Counted from the first letter of the stretch, positions 16,242-26,861 are shown. The stretch: DNA of 64,000 nt from CAVQUE01 sp046290435 (GCA_046290435.1 JBKAGO010000051.1:1-64000); one strand, 5' to 3'. The notes: generated by a model from the sequence alone, not told the origin. Numbers and translations: made by a program.

Positions 16242-18620
16242 ATGCGCGCACCACTCGAAGGCATCCGCGTCGTCGACAGCACCGACGGCCGCGGCGAGCT
16301 CTGTGGCCGGCTGCTGGCCGACCTCGGCGCAGACGTCGTGTTGGTCGAGCCGCCGCAGGGTTCGGCGCTGCGCCGAACCGGCCCCTTCGATCCCTCGGGT
16401 GCGCACTCGCTGGCCCATGCCTGGCGCAATGCCAACAAGCGCGGCACCGTCGCCGACCTGACCACCGAGGCCGGTCTCGATCGCCTCCGCTCGCTGCTGG
16501 CCGAGGCCGACGTGTGGATCGAGTCGTCGAACCCGGGCGGGGCGGTCGACCCCGCTGGGATCGCCGCCACCCACCCCCACCTGGTCGTCACCTCGATCTC
16601 CGCGTTCGGCCACACCGGTCCCAACCGGGACATGATCGCCGACGACGACGTCCTCGAGGCCTGGGCCGGCTTCATGTTCAAGGCCGGCCTCGCCCCGAAA
16701 CCGCCGCTGCTGCCGCCCACCCCGATGGCCACCGACGTCGCCTCGGTCACCGCAGCGGTGGCCACGCTGCTCGCCCTCCACCAGCGCGGCGTCACGGGCT
16801 CGGGCCAGCACATCGATCTCGCCGTCCAGACCGCGGCAGCGGCGGCGACCGACTGGTCCTACAGCAATGCCTCGGTCATGCGCGAGGCCGGCCGGCCCTA
16901 CAACGAGGTCCGCGCCGGCGGCGGGTTCATGTACCCGATCTTCGCCTGCCGCGACGGCTACGTCCGGATGGTCATCCTCAGCCCCCGGCAGTGGAAGAGC
17001 CTGTGGCAGTGGATGGGCGAACCACCCGAGTTCGCCGATGAGTTCTGGGCCCAGGTCGGCAACCGCATCATGAACGCCGACGTGTTGAATCCGGCCTACA
17101 GCGAGTTCTTCGCCGACAAGGCGATGATCGACATCTGCGTCGAGGGCCAGAATCGCGGCATCGTGGTCACTCCCCTGCTCCAGCCCGGCGAGGTCCTCGC
17201 CGACGCGCACTTCGACGCCCGGGGAACGTTCACGACCACCGAGGTCGCGCCCGACATCGAGGCGCCGATGGTGTCGGGGTTCATGGAGATCGACGGCGTC
17301 CGCCACGGCTTCGCCCACCGGGCCCCCGCCCTCGGTGAGCACGACGACGCATCGTTCACCGGCGACCGTGCCGGGTTCGAGTCGGCGTCCGCCCAGCCGT
17401 CCCAGCCGGCCGAACCCGACACCCCCGTCGCACCGCTGGCAGGCATCCGGGTGCTCGACTTCGGTATCGGCGGCGTGGGGGTCGAGTGCTCGCGCCTGCT
17501 CGCCGAGTACGGCGCCGACGTCATCAAGGTCGAATCGCGCACCTACCCCGACTTCATCCGCCTCGTCGCTCTCACCGAGATGTCGCCGTCGTTCGCCTCG
17601 TCGTCGCGCTCCAAGCGCAGCCTCGGCGTCAACGTCAAGACCGAGCGCGGCCTGGCCCTGATCCACGACCTCGTCCGCTCGAGCGACATCGTCGTCGAGA
17701 ACAGCGCCACCGGCACCATGGCCTCGCTCGGGCTGGGCTACGACGACCTCGCAGCGATCAATCCCGGGATCGTCCTGGTCGGCAGCCAGCTCGTCGGCTC
17801 ACGCGGCCCCAACGCGCACTGGACCGGGTACGGCCCCACCACCCAGACCTACGGGGGACTGCTCGCCCTGTGGGACTACGACGACGACGACGCCCCCGCC
17901 ACCAACCAGACCATCTATCCCGACCATCTCGCCGGCCGGCTCTGCGCCCTGGGCGCGCTGGCCGGGCTGCTGGCCCGTGCCCGCGATGGCCGCGGCTGCC
18001 ATGTCGAGGTCGCCCAGGTCGAGGCCGTGGTCAACATGCTCGGCGAGAAGCTTCTCGAAGAGGCGCTGGCGCCCGGCACGGTGAAGGCCACCGGCAACCG
18101 CCACCCCCGACGTTCGCCCCGGGGCCCGTACCGGTGCGCCGGCGAGGAACAGTGGGTCGTCATCTCGGTCCGTGACGACGACGACTGGGCGCGCCTGCGC
18201 ACCGCGCTGGGCGACCCGGCGTGGGCCGCAGACCCCGAGTGGGGCACCACCGCCGGCAGGCTCGCCGGCGCTGTCGCCATCGACGGGCACCTTTCGGCGT
18301 GGACGTCGACCCTCGAACGCGACGACGTGGTCTCGGTCCTGCAGGGCGCGGGCGTGCCGTGCGGCCCGATGCTGACCGGCACCGACATGCTCGACGACCC
18401 GCATCTGATCGCGCGGGGCTGGACGCTCGACATCGACCAGCCCGGCGTCGGACCGATGAAGCTCGAGGGCCCCGCCTGGGTGGCGCCGGCCATGGCCGGA
18501 CCCATCACGTTCCCTGCCCCCGGCCTCGGCGAGCACACTCGGGCCATCGCTGCCGAGCTGCTCGGCCTCGACGACGGCGAGATCGATCAGCTCATCGCCG
18601 ACGCGATCCTCGAGGAGTGA
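16242..18620 (+). CDS. tandem CaiB/BaiF-type class III CoA-transferase (two domains fused)
   Basis: A 792-residue protein with two full class III CoA-transferase repeats, each like a ~390-residue CaiB/BaiF subunit. Repeat 1 begins PLEGIRVVDSTDG and repeat 2 (~390 onward) begins LAGIRVLDFGIGG, joined by an Ala/Pro linker. These enzymes move CoA between carboxylic acids and are normally interlocked dimers, so the fusion can form one pseudo-dimer. At the position of formyl-CoA transferase Asp169, aligned by eye, repeat 1 has Thr (DLAVQTAA) and repeat 2 Glu (EVAQVEAV). Only one half may therefore be catalytic. ATG 16242 has GAGGAAG at 16231-16237. Confidence 0.9.
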   Translation: MRAPLEGIRVVDSTDGRGELCGRLLADLGADVVLVEPPQGSALRRTGPFDPSGAHSLAHAWRNANKRGTVADLTTEAGLDRLRSLLAEADVWIESSNPGGAVDPAGIAATHPHLVVTSISAFGHTGPNRDMIADDDVLEAWAGFMFKAGLAPKPPLLPPTPMATDVASVTAAVATLLALHQRGVTGSGQHIDLAVQTAAAAATDWSYSNASVMREAGRPYNEVRAGGGFMYPIFACRDGYVRMVILSPRQWKSLWQWMGEPPEFADEFWAQVGNRIMNADVLNPAYSEFFADKAMIDICVEGQNRGIVVTPLLQPGEVLADAHFDARGTFTTTEVAPDIEAPMVSGFMEIDGVRHGFAHRAPALGEHDDASFTGDRAGFESASAQPSQPAEPDTPVAPLAGIRVLDFGIGGVGVECSRLLAEYGADVIKVESRTYPDFIRLVALTEMSPSFASSSRSKRSLGVNVKTERGLALIHDLVRSSDIVVENSATGTMASLGLGYDDLAAINPGIVLVGSQLVGSRGPNAHWTGYGPTTQTYGGLLALWDYDDDDAPATNQTIYPDHLAGRLCALGALAGLLARARDGRGCHVEVAQVEAVVNMLGEKLLEEALAPGTVKATGNRHPRRSPRGPYRCAGEEQWVVISVRDDDDWARLRTALGDPAWAADPEWGTTAGRLAGAVAIDGHLSAWTSTLERDDVVSVLQGAGVPCGPMLTGTDMLDDPHLIARGWTLDIDQPGVGPMKLEGPAWVAPAMAGPITFPAPGLGEHTRAIAAELLGLDDGEIDQLIADAILEE

Positions 18621-18638
18621 GACCGAAGGACCGGCGCC

Positions 18639-20291
18639 CTACTCCAGGCCCAGCTCGGCGGCCCGTTCGAGCTCTTCCGCGATCATGTCGTCGGCGTCCT
18701 CTCGGATGAGCCAACCGGCCTCGACGGCTGCGTCGGCACTCGCGCGGAGTTCGGTCTCGTAGCCGGCGAGGTCGCCATAGCGCTCGACCAGCAGCTCCGG
18801 TTCGAGCGGCAGGGTCTGACCGAACAGGAAGCAGAAGCCCTCGTCCTCGCCGCTCGGATCGCCCGACAGCACCCGGATGGGCGCATCGACCGGCGGCGTG
18901 CGCACGCCCCCGATGGCGATGCCGAGGTCGTCCCGCACGATGGTGAGCTCGCCATCGCCGTCGAGGCCGTCGACCTCGAGGCGCGGCGACGTCGGCGGCG
19001 CCGTTGCGTCGACAACCCAGGCCGCCAGGTGACGGACCGCGGCCTGGAGCGTCTCGTGGTGCGGCCCGTCGTTGATCGGGGTCTGGCAGCCGATGAACGA
19101 GCCGAGCGATGCATCCGGCTCGATCCCGCCGGCGACCCCCAGCGCCCAGGCATCGGAGTGCGCCGCCCCGGCGACCTCCCAGGTGACGACCGTGTCGGTG
19201 TCGTCCTGGCGGGCACGCGCGTAGCCCAGCAGGTTGAGGTCGGTCTCGGCCTGGAAGATGAAGATGGGCGCGTCGAGATCGGTGCGGACGCGCACGGCCA
19301 GCCCCTCGGTTGCCTCCCGGTCTGCCGCCGGGCTCGGCGCGCCGGATCCCCGGCTGTGGATCAGGAACCCGTCGTAGAGGTCGGCGAGGGGATGCACGGC
19401 GTTGACGTAGGTGGTGAGGAACCCGGCCGACTGCGATTCGCCGGCGGCGATGACATGGGTCGGTGTGAGGCCGCCGAGGACGTCGACGCCGTCGGATCCC
19501 GATGCCGCCACGGCGGCGCCGGCCTGGGTGAAGATGTCGAACGCGTAGGCATCGCCGGGGTGTTCGAGGGTGCCGTAGCGATCGGGATCGCGCAGCGCCA
19601 GGCCCCGGGTGTCGACGAGACCCTCCTGCAGGCGCCCGCCCTCCGCGCCGTTGACGCCGACGGCCTGGACCGAGACACCCACATAGGCATGGCCCGACCG
19701 TGTGAGCTCTTCGGACACATAGCCCCAATCCGGGCTCGAGTCGGTGCCGGCGGTGACGTTGAACCACTCGACGAATACGACACCGCTGAAGTCCGCCGCC
19801 GGCGGGGTCCGCACGATCATCCGGGTGCGATACGCAGCGTTGCCGACGGGCTGGGAATCCCAGAAACCGTCGTCGGCGAGCTCCTCCTCGATGGCGGCGT
19901 AGCCCACGGCCTCGCCACCGAAGAGGTACTCGGTCTCGGTCCAGCCCTCGGGGAGCGGCGCGTTGAACAGGGGCTGGGCGATTCCGTTGCCACCGGTCGC
20001 CTCGATGACATCGGCCGGCAGCTGCGCCGCCGGTGCCGGCTCGGGCGTGGCCGTGGGCTCCGCAGTGGCCGTCGGCTCAGCGCTCTCGGCCTCGGCATCG
20101 GTGTCGCCGTCGGTGTCGGCATCGGCATCGGCATCGGCATCGGTGGCATCGCCGTCGGTGGCGTCGCCGTCCTGGTCGGTCGTCTCCGCGGGCGCTGCAC
20201 CGTCGTCGTCACCACACGACGCCAGCACCCCGGCGCCGACCAACAGAACCAACACCGAGATCCACGAAAAGAGCCGAACGCGCACTGCCAT
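18639..20291 (-). CDS. lipoprotein of the alpha/beta-hydrolase domain family
   Basis: A 550-residue secreted lipoprotein. The signal peptide ends in lipobox LASC, so the mature protein is anchored at its Cys. An acidic Asp/Ala/Thr linker (~30-75, encoded by GTCGGCATCG-type repeats) precedes the catalytic domain. This resembles the alpha/beta-hydrolase domain proteins of PF20091: FVEWFNVTAGTDSSPDWGY, a nucleophile elbow AAGESQSAGF (Ser) and a late VAGAAHSDAW His. The substrate is unknown; extracellular ester cleavage is plausible. It lies head-to-tail after the PKS on the same strand, but the domain is unlike a tailoring enzyme and a link is unproven. Confidence 0.8.
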   Translation of the reverse strand: MAVRVRLFSWISVLVLLVGAGVLASCGDDDGAAPAETTDQDGDATDGDATDADADADADTDGDTDAEAESAEPTATAEPTATPEPAPAAQLPADVIEATGGNGIAQPLFNAPLPEGWTETEYLFGGEAVGYAAIEEELADDGFWDSQPVGNAAYRTRMIVRTPPAADFSGVVFVEWFNVTAGTDSSPDWGYVSEELTRSGHAYVGVSVQAVGVNGAEGGRLQEGLVDTRGLALRDPDRYGTLEHPGDAYAFDIFTQAGAAVAASGSDGVDVLGGLTPTHVIAAGESQSAGFLTTYVNAVHPLADLYDGFLIHSRGSGAPSPAADREATEGLAVRVRTDLDAPIFIFQAETDLNLLGYARARQDDTDTVVTWEVAGAAHSDAWALGVAGGIEPDASLGSFIGCQTPINDGPHHETLQAAVRHLAAWVVDATAPPTSPRLEVDGLDGDGELTIVRDDLGIAIGGVRTPPVDAPIRVLSGDPSGEDEGFCFLFGQTLPLEPELLVERYGDLAGYETELRASADAAVEAGWLIREDADDMIAEELERAAELGLE

Positions 20292-20375
20292 CCCCCTCAG
20301 ACAACCGGAGCCCGAACCGTAGCGCCCAGCCTCCTCGCCGGCGACCGGATCGGGTCGGTCGGATCGGATCGGGTT

Positions 20376-23300
20376 CTAGGAGGCGCCGGACTCGGCGGCT
20401 GCGAGCACCTCGACGATGCGTGCCGCGAGGACGCGCACATTGGGCTCGAGCACCATCGAATCGTGGGTGCCGGGAACCTCGTGGACGACGAGGTCGCCGG
20501 CATAGCCACCCCAGCCGTTGTCGCTGAGCTGGAACTCGTAGGTCTCGTTGATGTAGCGGTCGCCGCTGACCTTGTAGGTCTGGTTGAGTGGGGGCCGGAA
20601 CAGTTCGACCCGTCCGGACCAGGGCCGAGCCTCGTAGCTCGCCACCGCGTCGTAGAAGGCGGCTTCGATCCGTTCGGTGGGGTCGGCGTTGCCCGGCATG
20701 TGCTTCTGGGTCTCGAGCCTGCGCTTGTAGCGCTCCCACTCCAGACGGTTGCGCAGGTAGTGCATCGGATAGCGATGCTTCGCGACACGTAGGTCGTGCA
20801 CGTGCCGGAGTACCCGGTCGGCGAAGGTGACCTCGCCGCCGAGGCCCGGCCGCGGGGAGTCCAACATGATCACCGCATCGACCTTCTCGCCGGCGGCTTC
20901 GATCTGATGGGCCATCTCGAATGCGGTCACGCCACCACCAGAGAACCCGCCCAGCAGGTACGGGCCGTGGGGCTGGACCCGACGGATCTCGGCGATGTAC
21001 GCCTCGGCCATGTCCTCGAACCGGCGATGGGGCTCTTCGCCCTCTCGCAGGCCGAGCGCCTGGATGCCATACACCGCACGGCCGTCACCGATGAGCATCG
21101 CGAGATGGCGCAGGTTCAAGATGTTGCCGAACATTCCGGCGACCAGGAAGAACGGTGTCGACCCATCGCCCGGATCTGGCGACATCTCGACGACGTGACG
21201 CAACCCGAGCGCTCCCACGCCCGACACTCCCCCGTCGCCGGGCGCGGCACCGGCCTCGTCACCGAGCCCGGCCCGGATCACCGCTGCGAGACGGGCGACG
21301 GTGGGAGCGTCGAAGAGCACCGACATCGGATGGTCGACGCCGAAACGGGACTTCACCGAGGCGAACAGCCGAAGCGCCACCAGCGAATGGCCACCGAGTT
21401 CGAAGAAGTCGTCATCGACGCCGATCTGGTCGATACCGAGCAGCGATTCCCAGATGTCGACGAGTGCAGCCTCGACCTCGTCGGAGGGCTCGGCGTATTC
21501 CGACGACAGCGCCGGTCGGGCGAAGCGGGCGCCGCCTTCGGTGCCGGCCAGCGTGCGGGTGATGAGATCGGTCTGGGGTCCGATCGGGAGCGGGCTCACG
21601 ACCACATGGCCGTTTTCGCCCGCCGCGAGGACCCGCTGGAATGCCTCCCAGCCGTCGTCGGGCTCGATACCCGCCGCCAGGAACCGCTCGAACAGGACAT
21701 CGGGAGCCAGACCCTCGCCGATCGCTGTGCTCGCACCCGAGGCGGTCGTGTCCCCGAAGGAGGAGCTCTCGGTGCGCACCATCGAGAAGTCCTCGATCTC
21801 GGCGAGGACGCGTCCCGACGGGTCGCAGATGGTGATGTCGAAACGCACCATCGCATCGTTGGCTGTCGTGTCCCGCAGCCGCAGGTGCGACCGGATGTCC
21901 TGGGCCAGGGGGGCGAACAGGGTGACCGAGCCGTAGCCGAAGGGCACGTACAGCGGTGGCGACTCGAGCGCTGCGTAGCCGGGGATCAGATCCAGACCGA
22001 AGCCGGTGGCAATGTCGGCGAGCGCTGCGTGGAACAGGTGCCGGTCGAGATCACCGACGAATGCGTCAGCGAGACGCAGCGAACCCAGGGCCTCGCGCTC
22101 GCCCATCCGGAGCTCGTGTAGGCAGCGCCACCGGGGCCCGAACCGGATGTGGTCCTCCTGGCGGGTCGCGATGCCGTTGTCGTCTCGGACGATGTCCACG
22201 CAGCGTGCCGCGACCGCCGGGAGATCGACGCTGACGGCATCGGAGGTGGCCCGCACCAGCGTCGCCTCGCTGTGGACGTGCCAGCCGTTGCTGGAGCCCA
22301 GCGCCCCGGATTCGAGCGTGGCCTTCCAGACGTCGTCGCCGCCGACGGCGTCGGCGATGATGCGCCGCACGACGACCCGGGCGTCGCGTACGGCCTCGTC
22401 GGGCACCACCAACGGCGACACGAACGTCAGGTCCTTGACGGCCGCCGGTTCGGCGAACAGGTGGGTCGCCATCTCGGCGTAGAGCTCGAGGTGCGCGGTA
22501 CCCGGCAGCACGGCGCGTCCGACCTCTGCCCGGTGCTCGTCGAGGACCCATGCGCCGTCGGCCGACAGCTGGGCCGTGCCGATGGCGAGGTCGTCGTCGA
22601 CCGCCACGTAGTCGAGCAACGCGTGGGGGCTGGGCATGAACGTGCCGGCGTCGAGCACCTCGGACGAGGCGCTCGCAGCCATTCCCAGCTCGAGCCACGG
22701 ACCCCACGCGAGCGAGATCCGGCGCGGCTCGCCGATGCGGCGTTGGCGTCGGGCATGCGCATCGAGGAAGGCGTTCGCGGCGGCGTAATCGACCTGACCG
22801 GGCAGGCCGAGCGCGGCGCTGGTGGACGAGAACGACACGACGAAGTCGGGTCGGTGCGCCTCGGTGACCTGTTCGAGGACGAGGGCACCCTGGATCTTGG
22901 GGGTGAGGACCCGGTCGAGGTCGGCCTCGGAGCGGGTGGCGATGAGGCCGTCGTCGACCACACCTGCGGCGTGGATGACGCCGTCGAGTCGGCCGAAGCG
23001 GGCCACGGCGTCGTCGACGACACGGGTCATGGCCGTCACATCGGCGACGTCGGCCGCTGCGGTCATGACCTCGACACCCGCGTCGCGAAGCGCGATGAGT
23101 TTGCGCAGGCGCTGGGAGGTCACGTTGTCGGGGCCGTGATCGTCGAGCCATTGCGGCCATTCGGCCTCGGGAGGCAACTCGCTGCGCCCGACGAGCACCA
23201 GGTTGGCCTTCCAGTGGCGGCCGAGGCGATCGGCGATGAACATGCCGATGCCACCGAGGCCACCGGTGACGAGATAGGTCCCGCCGCTGCGCAGCAGCGA

Positions 23301-26300
23301 TGTCGCCCCGGTGTCGAGGGTGGCCCGGTCGTGGAATCGGCGGTACCGCCGTCCGGAGCGGTAGGCGACGATGGCGCCGGATTCGGCTGCGGCCAACTCG
23401 GCGAGCAACACGTCGACCGGATCGGTCTCGTCCTCGTCCGCGGCGTCTGCACCGAGGCGCTGCCGCAACCGATCGAGCAGCATGACCGCCCGGCCCGTAT
23501 CCCCGGAGCGGCGACCGGGATCGAGATCGAGGAGCGAGACGTCGACACCGGCGAGCTCGCGCGGGATGACCGTGACAGGCCCGAACAGCGTGGCCTTCTC
23601 CGGGTGCTCGATCGGCCCGCGTGCAGCGGTGGCGCCGTTGGTGACCACCGTCCATGTCTGTCCCGTCTCGGGAAGCGCACCTGCCATGACCTGCGCCAGG
23701 TGCACGAGGCTGGCGAAGCCCCGGTCCTGGAGGTGGTGGAACCAGCTCGAACCGGGCCGGACCTTACGATCGTACGACAGCGTCCAGAAGTGCACGACGC
23801 GGTCGGGCACGCGCCCGTCGTCGACGAGCTGCGAGACGAGGCGCTCGTAGCCTTCGCGTCCCATCTCCGGGGCGATGGCGTAGTGGGTGGCGTCGATGCG
23901 GGCGAAGGCGTCGCCCTGAACGACGGTGACGACGTCGTGCCCATCGCCGAAGAGGCGCCTCGCCAGACGTTCGGCAGGTCCGCTTCCATCGTCGAAGATC
24001 AGCCAGCGGGCCATCTCGAGCTCGGGCAGATCGACGCCCAGCGGCTGTTCTCGCCACACCTCGCGCTGGAACCAGTCGTCGAGGTCGTCGTTGCGGGCCA
24101 GGACGCCGCGTTCGCTCGATCGGCCCGAACGACGGGTGCTCGGTTCGATGAAGTAGTCGCGGTGGGTGAAGGCGTACTTCGGCAGGCGTACCCGCCGCCG
24201 CGGTCCCCCGTGGAAGATCTCGGGGTCGATCTCGAGACCGGCCGACCAGAGGCGGCCGACGATCTCGAGGAGATGCAGGTCGTCGTCGCTGCCGGCCTGG
24301 TCGGGGCGGCGCAGCGACGCGAAGACCGGTTGGCCCGGACGCAACGCCTCGCTCTGGCGGGCGAACGACGACAGCGATGCGCCGGGTCCGACCTCGACCA
24401 GCAGCGTGCCCTCCTGCTGGAGCAACAGGTCGACGTCGTCGGCGAAGCGGACGGTGTGGCGGACCTGTCGGACCCAGTAGCCGGGGTCGGTGGCCTCCTC
24501 GACCGTCAGCCAGGTGCCGGTGAGGTTCGACGCGATCGGGATCGACGGTGGTTTGAGGTCCATCGAGCGCAGCTGCGCCTCGAAGGGCCCCAGGTGCGGG
24601 TCGAACAGAGGCGAATGCACGGGGTACTCGAACGGGATCCGCCGGACTTCGACGCCGTCGGCGCCGAGGCGGTCGGCCAGCTCGGCGATCTCGGGGACGG
24701 TTCCCGACACCGACGTCAGGGTCGGTCCGTTGATGCCGGCGACCACGAGGTTGCCCGACAGGTACGGCTCGACGTCGTCTGCGGCGAGGTTGACCGACAG
24801 CACGCCGCCGGAGCCGGAGCTCTCCATCATGGCCCCGCGGATGACGACCAGGTCGAGACAGTCCTCGAAGGTCATGACCCCGGCGAGGCAGGCCGCGGTG
24901 TTCTCGCCGAGGCTGTGGCCGGCCATGGCACGCGGGACGATGCCCCAGGACTCGTAGAGCTTCCCCAGTGCATACTCGACCAGGAAGATCGCCGGCAGCT
25001 GCACGCTCGGAGGTTCGAGCAGGGCCTCGGCCTCGGCCTCGCCACCCGGCTCGCAGAACAGCGCAGGGGTGAGATCGATGCCGTGCCGCTCGCGCAGCCG
25101 GCTCATGCCGGCGTCGATGTGGCGCCGGTACTCGGGCTCGTTGTCGTAGAGACCACGCCCCATGCCGGCATGGTGCGCTCCCCCGCCCGGGAACAGGAAC
25201 GCAACGCTCGCACGCTCGGAGTACACCTCGCGGGTGGGCAGCTGGGCGGCGTCGCCGCTGCGCAACGCCTCGATGGCACCGTCGATGTCGGTCGCGACCG
25301 CGATGCGGCGGGTACCGAACGCACGGCGCGTGGCGTGCAGGCTGTACGCGACGTCGGCGAGATCGTCCTCGCAACCCGCGAGGTGGTCGGCGAGACGCGT
25401 CGTGTTGGCGTCGACCGCTTCGGGGTTGCGGCCCGAGATCATGACGAGCCGGCCCCGACCGGCCGGTGGGGCGGGCTCGACCGGCTCGACCTCGGGGGCT
25501 TCTTCGACGATGACGTGGGCATTGGTCCCGCCCACACCGAGCGAGCTGACGCCACCGCGCGCCGGTCCGGTGTCGGGCCAGGGACGCAGGCGATCGTTGA
25601 CGAAGAAGGGGCCACTGCGGAAGTCGACGACGGGGTTGGGCGCCTCGTAGTTGATGCTCGGCGGGAGCTCACGGTGACGAATGGCCTGGACGAGCTTGAT
25701 GAAGCTGGCGACACCGGCGGCGGTGTCGAGGTGACCGATGTTGGGTTTGATCGAACCGATGCCGATGGTCTCGGGGCCGCCTGCGGCACCGAAGGCCTGG
25801 TTGAGCGCGGCGACCTCGATCGGGTCGCCCACTGCAGTGCCGGTGCCGTGGGTCTCGACGTAGTGCACCGATGCCGGGTCGACGTCGGCGACGGCGAGGG
25901 CCTCCGCGATGGCGGCTGCCTGGCCGTCGACGCTGGGCGCCATGTAGGAGATCTTGCGGGCGCCGTCGTTGTTGACCGCCGAGCCCTTGATGACCGCGAG
26001 GATGCGGTCGCCGTCCTCGACGGCGTCGACCAGTCGACGGAGCACGACCATGCCGGCACCGCTGCCGAACACGGTGCCGCGCCCGCGGTGGTCGAAGGCG
26101 CGGCAGTGACCGTCGGGCGAGAGCACCTCGCCCTCTTTGTAGACGTAGCCGTGACCGTGGGGGATCTCGATGGTCACGCCACCGGCGAGTGCCATGTCGC
26201 ACTCGTAGGCCAGCAGGCTCTGACAGGACTGGTGGATGGCGACCAGCGACGTGCTGCAGGCCGTCTGCACGCTGATGCTCGGCCCACTGAGGTCGAGCGC

Positions 26301-26861
26301 GTAGCTGATGCGCGTCGACAGGAAGTCCTTGTCGTTGCCGGTGTGTCGCAACAGGAAGAGGCCTTCGGCGTCGACGAGCTCGTCGTTGGCCATGACGTTG
26401 TGGAGGAAGTAGGCGCCCATGCCGCAGCCGGCGAAGACCCCGATGTCTCCGTCGAAACGCTCCGGCGGATAGCCGGCGTCCTCCAGGGCCTCCCACGCGA
26501 CCTCCAGGAGCTGGCGGTGCTGGGGATCCATGATCGCGGCTTCCTTGGGCCCCAGGCCGAAGAACTCTGCGTCGAACGCGGCGAAACCGTCGAGGGGGCC
26601 GTTGGCTCCGACGAACCCCGGATCGGCCAGCAACGATTCGGGCACCCCATTGGCGCGCAGCTCGTCCTGGGTCCAGTGACGGACGCTCTCGACCCCGGCG
26701 CGCACGTTGCGCCACAGCTCGTCGGGATCGGCGGCACCGGGGAATCGGCCGGCCATGCCCACGACCGCGATGTCGTGGGCGCGCCCGGGCTCGATCATGT
26801 CGTCGTCGGCGTAGGCGTCGCCGCCCTCGCCGTCGAACTCGCTGTCGAATGCGTCGCTCAT
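20376..26861 (-). CDS. type I polyketide synthase, KS-AT-KR-DH-ACP-TE
   Basis: A 2161-residue modular PKS. KS: Cys202 in QTACSTSLVAIH, His338 in THGTGTAVGDP, His377 in KPNIGHLD. AT: Ser650 in GHSLGENTA and His749 in YPVHSPLF, which is neither classic malonyl HAFH nor methylmalonyl YASH. KR (~1190-1390): GGLGGIGMF, Tyr1359 and a VDD motif fitting a B-type KR. DH follows it: DEHRAEVGRAVLPG, one residue longer than HxxxGxxxxP, and Asp1616 in HAALADIATG. ACP: GGHSL, Ser1826. TE: GGFSGGG Ser1974, Asp2001, His2133. DH normally precedes KR, so this order is unusual. ATG 26861 overlaps the NRPS stop (ATGA). The TE implies that the line ends here. Confidence 0.93.
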   Translation of the reverse strand: MSDAFDSEFDGEGGDAYADDDMIEPGRAHDIAVVGMAGRFPGAADPDELWRNVRAGVESVRHWTQDELRANGVPESLLADPGFVGANGPLDGFAAFDAEFFGLGPKEAAIMDPQHRQLLEVAWEALEDAGYPPERFDGDIGVFAGCGMGAYFLHNVMANDELVDAEGLFLLRHTGNDKDFLSTRISYALDLSGPSISVQTACSTSLVAIHQSCQSLLAYECDMALAGGVTIEIPHGHGYVYKEGEVLSPDGHCRAFDHRGRGTVFGSGAGMVVLRRLVDAVEDGDRILAVIKGSAVNNDGARKISYMAPSVDGQAAAIAEALAVADVDPASVHYVETHGTGTAVGDPIEVAALNQAFGAAGGPETIGIGSIKPNIGHLDTAAGVASFIKLVQAIRHRELPPSINYEAPNPVVDFRSGPFFVNDRLRPWPDTGPARGGVSSLGVGGTNAHVIVEEAPEVEPVEPAPPAGRGRLVMISGRNPEAVDANTTRLADHLAGCEDDLADVAYSLHATRRAFGTRRIAVATDIDGAIEALRSGDAAQLPTREVYSERASVAFLFPGGGAHHAGMGRGLYDNEPEYRRHIDAGMSRLRERHGIDLTPALFCEPGGEAEAEALLEPPSVQLPAIFLVEYALGKLYESWGIVPRAMAGHSLGENTAACLAGVMTFEDCLDLVVIRGAMMESSGSGGVLSVNLAADDVEPYLSGNLVVAGINGPTLTSVSGTVPEIAELADRLGADGVEVRRIPFEYPVHSPLFDPHLGPFEAQLRSMDLKPPSIPIASNLTGTWLTVEEATDPGYWVRQVRHTVRFADDVDLLLQQEGTLLVEVGPGASLSSFARQSEALRPGQPVFASLRRPDQAGSDDDLHLLEIVGRLWSAGLEIDPEIFHGGPRRRVRLPKYAFTHRDYFIEPSTRRSGRSSERGVLARNDDLDDWFQREVWREQPLGVDLPELEMARWLIFDDGSGPAERLARRLFGDGHDVVTVVQGDAFARIDATHYAIAPEMGREGYERLVSQLVDDGRVPDRVVHFWTLSYDRKVRPGSSWFHHLQDRGFASLVHLAQVMAGALPETGQTWTVVTNGATAARGPIEHPEKATLFGPVTVIPRELAGVDVSLLDLDPGRRSGDTGRAVMLLDRLRQRLGADAADEDETDPVDVLLAELAAAESGAIVAYRSGRRYRRFHDRATLDTGATSLLRSGGTYLVTGGLGGIGMFIADRLGRHWKANLVLVGRSELPPEAEWPQWLDDHGPDNVTSQRLRKLIALRDAGVEVMTAAADVADVTAMTRVVDDAVARFGRLDGVIHAAGVVDDGLIATRSEADLDRVLTPKIQGALVLEQVTEAHRPDFVVSFSSTSAALGLPGQVDYAAANAFLDAHARRQRRIGEPRRISLAWGPWLELGMAASASSEVLDAGTFMPSPHALLDYVAVDDDLAIGTAQLSADGAWVLDEHRAEVGRAVLPGTAHLELYAEMATHLFAEPAAVKDLTFVSPLVVPDEAVRDARVVVRRIIADAVGGDDVWKATLESGALGSSNGWHVHSEATLVRATSDAVSVDLPAVAARCVDIVRDDNGIATRQEDHIRFGPRWRCLHELRMGEREALGSLRLADAFVGDLDRHLFHAALADIATGFGLDLIPGYAALESPPLYVPFGYGSVTLFAPLAQDIRSHLRLRDTTANDAMVRFDITICDPSGRVLAEIEDFSMVRTESSSFGDTTASGASTAIGEGLAPDVLFERFLAAGIEPDDGWEAFQRVLAAGENGHVVVSPLPIGPQTDLITRTLAGTEGGARFARPALSSEYAEPSDEVEAALVDIWESLLGIDQIGVDDDFFELGGHSLVALRLFASVKSRFGVDHPMSVLFDAPTVARLAAVIRAGLGDEAGAAPGDGGVSGVGALGLRHVVEMSPDPGDGSTPFFLVAGMFGNILNLRHLAMLIGDGRAVYGIQALGLREGEEPHRRFEDMAEAYIAEIRRVQPHGPYLLGGFSGGGVTAFEMAHQIEAAGEKVDAVIMLDSPRPGLGGEVTFADRVLRHVHDLRVAKHRYPMHYLRNRLEWERYKRRLETQKHMPGNADPTERIEAAFYDAVASYEARPWSGRVELFRPPLNQTYKVSGDRYINETYEFQLSDNGWGGYAGDLVVHEVPGTHDSMVLEPNVRVLAARIVEVLAAAESGAS

